The position numbers were made by a program, and so were the translations under genes. Shown here piece after piece: positions 1-5,846 of a stretch of DNA of 6,666 nt. Source of the stretch: Kiritimatiellia bacterium. Its GTDB lineage: Bacteria; Verrucomicrobiota; Kiritimatiellia; RFP12; UBA1067. The stretch covers positions 1 through 6,666 of the forward strand of contig JAEDMN010000181.1 of the NCBI GenBank assembly GCA_016302985.1, written 5' to 3'. The first letter of the stretch is position 1; each line of letters opens with the position of its first letter. Below the pieces are notes generated by a model. It did no database searches. It had not been told where the DNA came from and saw nothing but the letters and a program-made list of their open reading frames with translations.

Positions 1-2
1 AA

Positions 3-79
3 TGGTGGGCTATAGTAGATTCGAACTACTGACCTCTTCCATGTCAAGGAAGCGCTCTAACCAACTGAGCTAATAGCCC
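3..79 (-). tRNA. tRNA-Val (anticodon GAC), CCA end encoded
   Basis: The reverse complement folds as a complete 77-nt cloverleaf. The 7-bp acceptor stem is GGGCTAT/ATAGCCC. The D arm is GCTC/GAGC with an AGTTGGTTA loop. The anticodon stem is CTTCC/GGAAG with loop TTGACAT. The T arm is AGTAG/CTACT with the canonical TTCGAAT loop. The anticodon GAC (window bases 43-45) reads the valine codons GUC and GUU. The 3' CCA is present in the DNA at bases 3-5, so it need not be added after transcription. The gene lies downstream of tsaB on the same strand but has its own promoter in the 67-bp gap, so it is probably transcribed independently. Confidence 0.97.
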
Positions 80-99
80 GTGTTGCGGGAACGAGGGAT

Positions 100-128
100 A
101 GTGTATCAAATGCCCCTTCCCGGGTCAA
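100..128 (-). promoter_or_regulatory. sigma70-type promoter of the tRNA-Val gene
   Basis: On the minus strand a -35 box TTGACC (bases 123-128, 5 of 6 to TTGACA) is followed by an exact 17-bp spacer and a -10 box TACACT (bases 100-105, 4 of 6 to TATAAT). Transcription would begin near base 93 and leave a leader of about 14 nt before the mature tRNA 5' end at base 79. The spacing, and the position immediately before a stable-RNA gene, support the call. No start site has been mapped. Confidence 0.7.
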
Positions 129-146
129 CGGGGAATTTGAAAAAAG

Positions 147-779
147 TTACGCGGACCGGACGGCGGGCTGGAGGTAGATCGGCAGCGGTTCGGGCTTGGG
201 CAGTTCGGGATGCGCGAGCGCCACTTCCGCGAGGTGCTGGGCGAGCGGGACGAGCGAACCCTTGTAGGCCGCGCCGAAGACAGACTGGAGCAACGGCTCG
301 ATGCGCGCACCGTCCGGCGTGACGACCACGTACCCTTCGGGCACGGCAGCCGCGAGCTCGGACTTCGAGACAAGCGCGAAGTCCTTCACGCAGGCGCTGC
401 CATCGTAGAGCACGACCCAGAAGCGTTCGCGGCGCGCGTCGCCGATCACCGCGGTGCGCGCGCCAGCGCACGTCAGCGCGCACGTGGACGGCAGGCCGAC
501 GACCTGCGTGTCGCGCTTCCCGGCGTTGCCGAGTGCGAGCCCCTGGGCGAAGGCGAGCGCCGCGCGGATGCCCGCGAAGGAACCGGGCCCCTGCCCCACC
601 AGGACCTGGTCCAGGTCGTTGACCGTCAGTCCGTTCGCCGCGAGGAAGTCGCGGATGCGAACCGGCCAGTCGGCGCTACGGGAATCCATGTCCGCGAAAA
701 CGCGGGCGAACACCTTGCCGTCCTTCGCGACGGCGACCGACTGCGTGTCGGTGGAACGGTCGATGACAAGAAGGTTCAT
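147..779 (-). CDS. tsaB: TsaB, tRNA threonylcarbamoyladenosine (t6A) biosynthesis protein
   Basis: This 210-residue protein belongs to the TsaB/YeaZ family, non-catalytic ASKHA-fold partners of TsaD. With TsaE they transfer the threonylcarbamoyl group to A37 of ANN-decoding tRNAs in the cytoplasm. Visible hallmarks are the N-terminal beta-hairpin motif VIDRSTDTQSVAV (residues 5-17), the glycine-rich GQGPGSFAGIR (62-72) at the usual position, the DARRERFW segment (114-121), and the C-terminal PLPIYLQPAV (198-207), which matches the family's P-x-Y-L ending. Length is close to the usual 220-230. The stretch after residue 32 (DSRSADWPV) lacks the HTQR-like motif that I recall from the E. coli protein. 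The ATG immediately follows the prfB stop with no gap and only a weak AAGAG as Shine-Dalgarno, so translation is probably coupled to prfB. TsaD, TsaE and TsaC are not in the window. Confidence 0.93.
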   Translation of the reverse strand: MNLLVIDRSTDTQSVAVAKDGKVFARVFADMDSRSADWPVRIRDFLAANGLTVNDLDQVLVGQGPGSFAGIRAALAFAQGLALGNAGKRDTQVVGLPSTCALTCAGARTAVIGDARRERFWVVLYDGSACVKDFALVSKSELAAAVPEGYVVVTPDGARIEPLLQSVFGAAYKGSLVPLAQHLAEVALAHPELPKPEPLPIYLQPAVRSA

Positions 780-1925
780 TTACTTGCTCTTGGCGGCCTG
801 CTGCTGCAGCCATGCCTCGACGAACGGCTGGATGTGGCCGTCCATGACGGCGTTGACGTCGGACGTCTCGACCTCGGTACGGAGGTCCTTCACCATCGTG
901 TACGGGCAGAAAACGTAGGAGCGGATCTGCGAGCCCCAGCCGTTGGCGCTCTTCGCGCCGTAGAAACGGTCCATCTCCGCGCGCTTCTGGTCCTCGTAGT
1001 ACTCGTACAGCTGGGCGCGCAGCATGTTCATGGCCTTTTCCTTGTTCATGTGCTGCGAGCGTTCCTTCTGGCAGGCCACCACGATGCCCGTGGGCAGGTG
1101 CGTGAGGCGGACGGCGGAGTCCGTCTTGTTGACGTGCTGTCCACCCGCGCCGCCGGAGCGGTAGGTGTCGATGCGCAGGTCCTCGTCCTTGATCTCGACG
1201 TCGATGTCGTCCATGATCTCGGCGACGGTCTCGACGGACGCGAAGGAGGTCTGACGGCGCTTGTTCGCGTCGAACGGGGAGATGCGCACGAGGCGGTGGA
1301 TGCCGCGTTCGGCCTTCATCGTGCCGAACGCGTACGGTCCCTCGATGCGGAAGTAGACGTCCTTGAGGCCGGCTTCTTCGCCCGGCTGCTGGTCGTATTC
1401 CTCGATCTTCCAGCCCTGGTCCTCGGCGTAGCGCTGGTACATGCGGTAGAGCATCGAGACCCAGTCGCAGGCCTCGGTGCCGCCCTGGCCCGCGTGGAGC
1501 TTGACGAACACGTTGCAGGCGTCGAACTTGCCGCCCAGCAGGGACTGCATGCGGAGCTTGCCGAAGAAGCCGTCGGCCTTGTCGCACTCGGCCATCGTGT
1601 CCTTGAGCGCGGCCTGCTGCGCGACGCCCTCCTCCATCTCGGCGAGCTCGAGCATGACGGCGGCGTCCTCGACGGTCTTCGTCAGCGCGTCGAACGGCTG
1701 CACGTACGCGCGCTCGGCGTTCGTCGCGGCGATGACCTCCTTGGCCTTGGCCTGGTTGTTCCAGAAGTCGCCGTCGGCCTGCCGGGCCTCGAGACCGGCG
1801 AGCGTCTTGCGGCGCTCCTCGATCTTCACGTAGTCCGCCATCTCCGCCACGCTCTTCTTGAGCGCCGCGATGCGCTGGCTGACTTCCTCGACTTCCAGCA
1901 GCTTCTCTTTGACTTCTTCGGCCAT
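780..1925 (-). CDS. prfB: Peptide chain release factor 2 (RF2), no programmed frameshift
   Basis: RF2 recognises UAA and UGA in the ribosomal A site and triggers hydrolysis of peptidyl-tRNA. The protein has 381 residues when started at the ATG at 1923-1925. It shows the N-terminal helical domain, the anticodon-like SPF tripeptide at residues 216-218 (RF1 would have PxT), and the catalytic GGQ loop GAGGQHVNKTDSAVR at 259-273. SPF and GGQ are 45 residues apart, as in E. coli RF2. The C-terminal KDLRTEVETSDVNAVMDG is also typical. I prefer this ATG to a TTG two codons upstream because AGGA at 1934-1937 sits 8 nt before the ATG but only 2 nt before the TTG. Many prfB genes carry an in-frame UGA and +1 frameshift just before the conserved DY motif. 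Here that place (ADY, residues 30-32) reads straight through, so that autoregulation is absent. The TAA stop directly abuts the tsaB ATG. Confidence 0.96.
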   Translation of the reverse strand: MAEEVKEKLLEVEEVSQRIAALKKSVAEMADYVKIEERRKTLAGLEARQADGDFWNNQAKAKEVIAATNAERAYVQPFDALTKTVEDAAVMLELAEMEEGVAQQAALKDTMAECDKADGFFGKLRMQSLLGGKFDACNVFVKLHAGQGGTEACDWVSMLYRMYQRYAEDQGWKIEEYDQQPGEEAGLKDVYFRIEGPYAFGTMKAERGIHRLVRISPFDANKRRQTSFASVETVAEIMDDIDVEIKDEDLRIDTYRSGGAGGQHVNKTDSAVRLTHLPTGIVVACQKERSQHMNKEKAMNMLRAQLYEYYEDQKRAEMDRFYGAKSANGWGSQIRSYVFCPYTMVKDLRTEVETSDVNAVMDGHIQPFVEAWLQQQAAKSK

Positions 1926-1933
1926 GGTCAATG

Positions 1934-1937
1934 TCCT
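1934..1937 (-). promoter_or_regulatory. ribosome binding site deciding the prfB start
   Basis: AGGA within ACAGGACATTGACC lies 8 nt before the ATG at 1923-1925. An upstream in-frame TTG at 1929-1931 would be only 2 nt from this motif, so the ATG is the better start. Confidence 0.6.
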
Positions 1938-1947
1938 GTGTTAGCGA

Positions 1948-2010
1948 ATTTCAGATTTCAGGTCACGGATCCCGGACGCCAGACTGCGGGCTCCGGAATC
2001 CGGGTTGCAG
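1948..2010. repeat. degenerate tandem heptamer repeat, nine units
   Basis: Read on the minus strand, these 63 bases divide into nine consecutive 7-mers with no slippage, from CTGCAAC at the purF side to two identical CTGAAAT units at the prfB side. The consensus is CYGNVDY. Position 1 is C, position 2 is a pyrimidine, position 3 is G and position 7 is a pyrimidine in all nine units. The repeat fills most of the 92-bp gap between the purF-like stop (2018) and the prfB start (1925). It is an intergenic short tandem repeat resembling the heptamer STRR elements known from some bacteria. No coding role is visible. Confidence 0.7.
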
Positions 2011-2017
2011 GGGCGCC

Positions 2018-3493
2018 CTACTTGGCGGCCTTCTGCGCGGCGGCCTTGTGCGGGCAGTCCGGGCAGGTGCCGGCCAGGGACGGGTCCTTGCCGTCGAAGC
2101 AGTAGGTGCAGATCCTGTTCTTCGGCAGGCCGATGGCCGCGACGAGGTCGTCGAGGCGCTGGTAGGCGAGCGAGGTCAGGCCCAGGTTCTTGCGGATGTA
2201 CTCCACCATGCCCTTGTACTCGGGCGAATCCGGGTCCTGATACTTCGCGATGTTCTTCTCCTCGTCCGCCCCCTCCTGCTCGCGGATATAGCGGCGGGTG
2301 ATGAGGTCGTAGATGCTCTTGGAGCGGGAGAAGTTGAGGAAGCGGCAGCCGTAGAGGAGCGGCGGGCAGGCGATGCGCATGTGCGCCTCCTTCGCCCCGT
2401 AGTGGTAGAGGCGCTTCGCCTGGTTGCCGAGCTGCGTGCCGCGGACGATGGAGTCGTCGCAGAAGACCAGGCGCTTGTCCTTGATGAGCTCGGGAATCGG
2501 GATGAGCTTCATCTGCGCGACGCGGTCGCGCTGGCGCTGGTCGCCCGGCATGAAGGAACGGGCCCACGTGGGCGTGTACTTCACGAACGGGCGCGCGAAC
2601 TTGAGCCCCGCCTCGTGCGCGTAGCCGAGGGCATGGGACGTGCCACTGTCCGGCACGCCGCCCACGCTGTCCGCCTCCACCGGGTTGCGGCGCGCGAGGA
2701 AGCCGCCGCAGCGGTAGCGGGCCATCTCGACGTTGCGGCCCTCGTACGTCGAGGCCGGGTAGCCGTAGTAGACCCACAGGAAGGAGCAGATCGCCATCGT
2801 GTCGCCCGGCTCGACGACGGTCACGACGCCGTCGGGCGTCATCCTGACGACTTCGCCCGGCCCCAGGTCGCGGACATGCTCGTAGCCGAGGTTCGCGAGC
2901 GCGCAGGACTCCTGCACCGCGATCATCGAGCCCTCCTTGCGGCCGACGATCACCGGGATGCGGCCGTAGCGGTCGCGCATCGCGTAGAACGTGCCGTCGG
3001 ACGTGACGAGCAGCAGCGAGAGGCTGCCCTCGACCACCTCCTGCACGCGCTTCAGGCCGTCGACCAGCGTATCCTGCGCCGCGATGATCGCGGAGACGAG
3101 CTCCGTCGGGCCCAGCGCGCCGGACGTCGTCGAGTACTGCAGCTGCGCGCGGCGGTCCTCGAAGAGCTTCGTCTTCAGGGCCTCCATGTTCGCGACCAGG
3201 CCGACCGTCACGAGCGCGTAGGTGCCGAGGTGGCTCTCCATCACGAGCGGCTGCGGGTCCGTGTCGGAAATGACGCCGATGCCCACGTGACCCTGGAACT
3301 TGGCGAAGTCCTGGTCGAACTTCGTGCGGAACGGCGCGTTCTGGATGTTGTGGATCGCCCGCAGGAACTTCCCGTCGGACTTCAGCACGGCCATGCCGCC
3401 GCGATGCGTCCCCAGATGGGAATGGTAGTCAATGCCGAAGAACAGGTCCGAGACACAGTCTTCACGAGAAACAACGCCACAAAATCCGCCCAT
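2018..3493 (-). CDS. purF: PurF-family amidophosphoribosyltransferase with divergent glutaminase site
   Basis: Glutamine PRPP amidotransferases make phosphoribosylamine, the first committed step of purine synthesis. The 491-residue protein starts at the ATG at 3491-3493, preceded by GGAGG; a TTG 12 codons upstream is less likely. An N-terminal nucleophile Cys lies at residue 5 (MGGFCGVV), so maturation would remove only four residues. The phosphoribosyltransferase domain is well kept: VGGVPDSGT near 277-285, and the PRPP loop VFCDDSIVRGTQL at 343-355. Cysteines at 236 (MAIC), 383 (YGC), 462 and 465 (ICTYC) align by eye with the four [4Fe-4S] ligands of the B. subtilis-type enzyme. The glutaminase half is unusual: THRGG replaces QHRGQ, GVISDTDPQP replaces the HxRYST region, VTVGLVAN replaces AHNGNLVN, and GPTEL replaces SDTEV. 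It may therefore be a PurF-like subfamily member rather than the canonical enzyme. The tail ends CPDCPHKAAAQKAAK. The stop is TAG. Confidence 0.88.
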   Translation of the reverse strand: MGGFCGVVSREDCVSDLFFGIDYHSHLGTHRGGMAVLKSDGKFLRAIHNIQNAPFRTKFDQDFAKFQGHVGIGVISDTDPQPLVMESHLGTYALVTVGLVANMEALKTKLFEDRRAQLQYSTTSGALGPTELVSAIIAAQDTLVDGLKRVQEVVEGSLSLLLVTSDGTFYAMRDRYGRIPVIVGRKEGSMIAVQESCALANLGYEHVRDLGPGEVVRMTPDGVVTVVEPGDTMAICSFLWVYYGYPASTYEGRNVEMARYRCGGFLARRNPVEADSVGGVPDSGTSHALGYAHEAGLKFARPFVKYTPTWARSFMPGDQRQRDRVAQMKLIPIPELIKDKRLVFCDDSIVRGTQLGNQAKRLYHYGAKEAHMRIACPPLLYGCRFLNFSRSKSIYDLITRRYIREQEGADEEKNIAKYQDPDSPEYKGMVEYIRKNLGLTSLAYQRLDDLVAAIGLPKNRICTYCFDGKDPSLAGTCPDCPHKAAAQKAAK

Positions 3494-3497
3494 ATAG

Positions 3498-3502
3498 CCT
3501 CC
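3498..3502 (-). promoter_or_regulatory. Shine-Dalgarno of the purF-like gene
   Basis: GGAGG on the minus strand stands 4 nt before the ATG at 3491-3493. This is a short but workable spacing. It selects that ATG, which puts the catalytic Cys at residue 5, over the upstream in-frame TTG at 3527-3529. Confidence 0.65.
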
Positions 3503-3519
3503 AGGTTGCAGAAGCCGAT

Positions 3520-3528
3520 ATTCTAGCA
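3520..3528 (-). promoter_or_regulatory. possible extended -10 promoter of the purF-like gene
   Basis: The minus strand reads TGCTAGAAT, a TGn extension joined to TAGAAT (5 of 6 to TATAAT). No convincing -35 box is found about 17 bp upstream, where the stem-loop lies, but extended -10 promoters can do without one. Transcription would start near base 3513 and give a leader of about 20 nt that includes the GGAGG. If real, it would drive purF-like, prfB and tsaB. Confidence 0.35.
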
Positions 3529-3535
3529 AATCCAG

Positions 3536-3560
3536 CCCTCCCCCGCAATGCGGGAGAGGG
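3536..3560 (-). terminator. stem-loop after the lyase gene, probable terminator without a clear U-tract
   Basis: An 11-bp stem (3536-3546 with 3550-3560) closes on a 3-nt loop, starting 9 nt after the lyase TAG. In minus-strand RNA the stem is continuous, with one G-U pair (3541 with 3555). In plus-strand RNA that pair would be a C-A mismatch. The structure therefore suits the transcript of the lyase gene. The sequence after it (CTGGATTTGC) has only a weak T content, so it may act as an attenuating or 3'-stabilising hairpin, or be a dispersed palindrome. Confidence 0.5.
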
Positions 3561-3569
3561 GCGAATCCG

Positions 3570-5843
3570 CTAGAGGAGGATGCCCGCCTGGGGCTGGAGC
3601 GCCGTCGCGAGCGGGCGCGCCACGACCTGCTCCGCGGATCCGTCCGCGGGACGGAACACGAGGCGCACGTCGCCGCCCACGGATCCCGTCCGACGGAAGC
3701 GGAACGTCGCCTCGAGCACCCCCTTCACGCCGCCGCGCACGTGGTCCGGCACGGTCAGCACGACCCCGTCGCAGTCCGCATCCGACACGCGGCGCGCGGC
3801 CACGGGCGTCCCGACGGACGTGTCCGTCGCCGTCAGCACATGCAGGAAGCGGTCGTCCGCGGACGGAACCGGCGGCGCGACTTCGAGGCGCCAGTCGCCG
3901 AAATACGGGCCATGCCCCGCCTTCTCCGCGGTTCTGCGCGCATTCTCGAGGAAGCGCGCATCGACATCCCAGTTGCGGCCGCCCGCCCAGAACGCCTTTC
4001 CGGGGCCGCCGACCTTCGCGACGGACGCGCCTTCCGGCAGGAGGGTCTCGCAGAACAGGCGCCCGCCCTCGCAGTCGGCGCGGACCAGCCCCGTGGACAC
4101 GGTCTCGGGTTCACGCTGCGTGTGCAGCAGCCATTCCTTCCTGTAGGACGGGTCCGCGGCGCCGACGCGGTCGTAGACGACGAAGACGCCAGGCAGCAGA
4201 TGGACGAACTGGCGCACCGCCTCGGTGCACTTCCTCCCGTAGCACGCCGTCGCGTCCGAGGCGATGTAGGTGAAGTCGCCGTCCGTCTCGAACGCCTTCG
4301 GCGTCGCGACGGCGTCGTACATGCCGCCATGGTTGACCTTGCCCTCGGGACCCTGGTAGCGGGGGCCCCAGTAGGCCGGCAGCTCCTCGCCCGGCTTGTG
4401 GATGAGCACGACGTTGTGCGCGACGCTCTGCGCGTAGTAGTACTTCAGGTTCCAGTCCGTCTCGACGCCGCGCGTGCCCGAGTCCAGCGCGAGGAAGCCG
4501 CGGTGGTAGATGACGAAGTTGTTCTCGTCGTGGTGCTTGTGCATCCGCAGCTTCGCGCCGGCCGTGAACGTGCAGTAGGTGTCGTTCGTCGTCCAGCCCG
4601 AGCGCAGGATGAACTGGCCGAGATTCTCGAAGTGGCGCGCGTGGAGCGTCCCCTTCTCGAGCGTCTCGGCGGGCGTCGGCCGCACGTCGTCCGTGCGGTC
4701 GAGGAGGAACGGATACACCGGCCAGGGCGAAGCCAGGTTCGCGGCGGGGGACCGGTCGCGGATGGCCGCCGCCAGACCGGCGGCGGCGGGATTCGCGTCG
4801 CGCCAGAACAGCATGTACTGCGCCATGTGCTGCCCCAGCAGGCCGGTCGGCATCTCGTTGAGCAGATGCGGGTCGTCGCCGAAGCCGCAGTAGAACGGCC
4901 GCCGCGGATCGTAGGCGTTCGGAATCCACGTCCAGTGGATCCAGTTCGGGAACAGCGCGAGGCCGGGGTACTTCGGGGCCAGGTTCTCGCCGTACGCGGA
5001 CCGGTACGTGTGCAGGAAGTTGAAATGCGCCCAGGGATAGGCGCCGATGCAGTAGCCCGGCACCGCGGAGGAGAGCGCGCCGTCGTCGCCCGCGCCCTCG
5101 TCGCGGAACTTCAGCAGCGCGAGGCCGCGCGCGAGGCCCGTCGCGAGCAGCTTCGCCGCGCGGTCGTCGCAGATGCCGTCGCCCGCGGCCGCGAGGCCCG
5201 CGTACCAGGGCAGCGACTCGACGCCGTAGAAGCCCGTGTTCACGCCGCCCGTGTTGCGGCGGACGATCTTCAGGTCGCGCCGCTGGGTGTCCTCGACATG
5301 CTGCATCAGCGGGAGGATCAGCGCGCGTCGTTCGGCGTCCGCCAGCGCCTCGAAGATCCAGTCGTAGGCGCAGAGCGCGAGGATGCGCGAATGCGAGTAC
5401 CAGCAGACCTCGCGTCCGTTGCGGTACGCCTCGAGGTAGGCGGCGGCGCTGACCTCGAGCATCCGCTTCGCCTTGGCGAGGTAGTCCGGCTTCCCCGTGA
5501 ACCGCCAGGCGAGCGCGCATTCCGCCGCCTGGGAGCCCCATTCCTTCACCGGGGGGATCGGCGTCGCCGCCGTGATCCGGTGGGTGCCGGACGCGGTCTT
5601 CACCTCGCCGAAGACGACCGGACCCATGCCCGAGCAGACGGGGTCGGACGGATACCGGTCGCACTTCCGCAGCAGCTTCGCCAGGTCGGCCTTCGCGGGG
5701 CCCTCCGCCCGTGCCTTGACGGCGGGCCAGGTGTCCGCGTTGAAGAACATGCGCGGATGGCCGGGACGGAGCTCGGCCGCGGACAGCGAAAGCACGGCGG
5801 CGAGTACCGCCGCCGTGCCCGGAACGAGACGTCGCGGGGACAT
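3570..5843 (-). CDS. Secreted heparinase II/III-like polysaccharide lyase
   Basis: The 757-residue protein starts with a clear signal peptide (MSPRR, hydrophobic 6-20, likely cleavage after SAA near residue 23), so it should act outside the cytoplasm. Residues around 25-380 look like the (alpha/alpha) toroid of heparinase II/III-like lyases, opening with the typical HPRMFFNADTWPAVKARA (29-46). The heparinase II/III C-terminal domain follows. HKHHDENNF (435-443) matches the HxHxD motif, ALD places Asp454 17 residues after His437, and VAHNVV places His476. By comparison with Pedobacter heparinase II (PL21), His435 would be catalytic and His437, Asp454 and His476 would bind zinc. The last roughly 250 residues resemble the beta-sandwich part. 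Such enzymes cleave uronic-acid polysaccharides by beta-elimination, but substrate and PL family cannot be read from the sequence. The ATG follows the reductase stop by 3 nt, with AAGG 8 nt upstream. Confidence 0.82.
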   Translation of the reverse strand: MSPRRLVPGTAAVLAAVLSLSAAELRPGHPRMFFNADTWPAVKARAEGPAKADLAKLLRKCDRYPSDPVCSGMGPVVFGEVKTASGTHRITAATPIPPVKEWGSQAAECALAWRFTGKPDYLAKAKRMLEVSAAAYLEAYRNGREVCWYSHSRILALCAYDWIFEALADAERRALILPLMQHVEDTQRRDLKIVRRNTGGVNTGFYGVESLPWYAGLAAAGDGICDDRAAKLLATGLARGLALLKFRDEGAGDDGALSSAVPGYCIGAYPWAHFNFLHTYRSAYGENLAPKYPGLALFPNWIHWTWIPNAYDPRRPFYCGFGDDPHLLNEMPTGLLGQHMAQYMLFWRDANPAAAGLAAAIRDRSPAANLASPWPVYPFLLDRTDDVRPTPAETLEKGTLHARHFENLGQFILRSGWTTNDTYCTFTAGAKLRMHKHHDENNFVIYHRGFLALDSGTRGVETDWNLKYYYAQSVAHNVVLIHKPGEELPAYWGPRYQGPEGKVNHGGMYDAVATPKAFETDGDFTYIASDATACYGRKCTEAVRQFVHLLPGVFVVYDRVGAADPSYRKEWLLHTQREPETVSTGLVRADCEGGRLFCETLLPEGASVAKVGGPGKAFWAGGRNWDVDARFLENARRTAEKAGHGPYFGDWRLEVAPPVPSADDRFLHVLTATDTSVGTPVAARRVSDADCDGVVLTVPDHVRGGVKGVLEATFRFRRTGSVGGDVRLVFRPADGSAEQVVARPLATALQPQAGILL

Positions 5844-5846
5844 GCC

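Noticed and set aside
140..149. T6 run just after the tsaB stop as an intrinsic terminator
   Set aside because: No stable hairpin could be drawn in the C-rich end of tsaB before the T-run; the best stem was about 3 bp.
1926..1931. TTG start two codons upstream for prfB
   Set aside because: The only Shine-Dalgarno-like AGGA is 2 nt from the TTG but 8 nt from the ATG, and RF2 needs no residues before MAEE.
210..2105. 631-codon open frame on the plus strand
   Set aside because: It runs antisense across tsaB and prfB. Its translation is a low-complexity Arg/Val/Leu/Asp/His-rich product typical of the complement of GC-rich codons, with no recognisable domain.
1931..3526. 531-codon open frame on the plus strand
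   Set aside because: It is antisense to the PurF-like gene, which has strong family motifs. The product is biased Arg/Val/Ala/Leu with no motif.
3494..3529. TTG start 12 codons upstream for the PurF-like protein
   Set aside because: It would lie within the candidate -10 element and skip the GGAGG. The internal ATG gives the compact MGGFC start expected for a short propeptide.
4111..5664. 517-codon open frame on the minus strand, in another frame of the lyase
   Set aside because: It is Arg-rich, overlaps the lyase almost entirely, and has no family motif. The lyase frame carries a signal peptide and the HxHxD motif.
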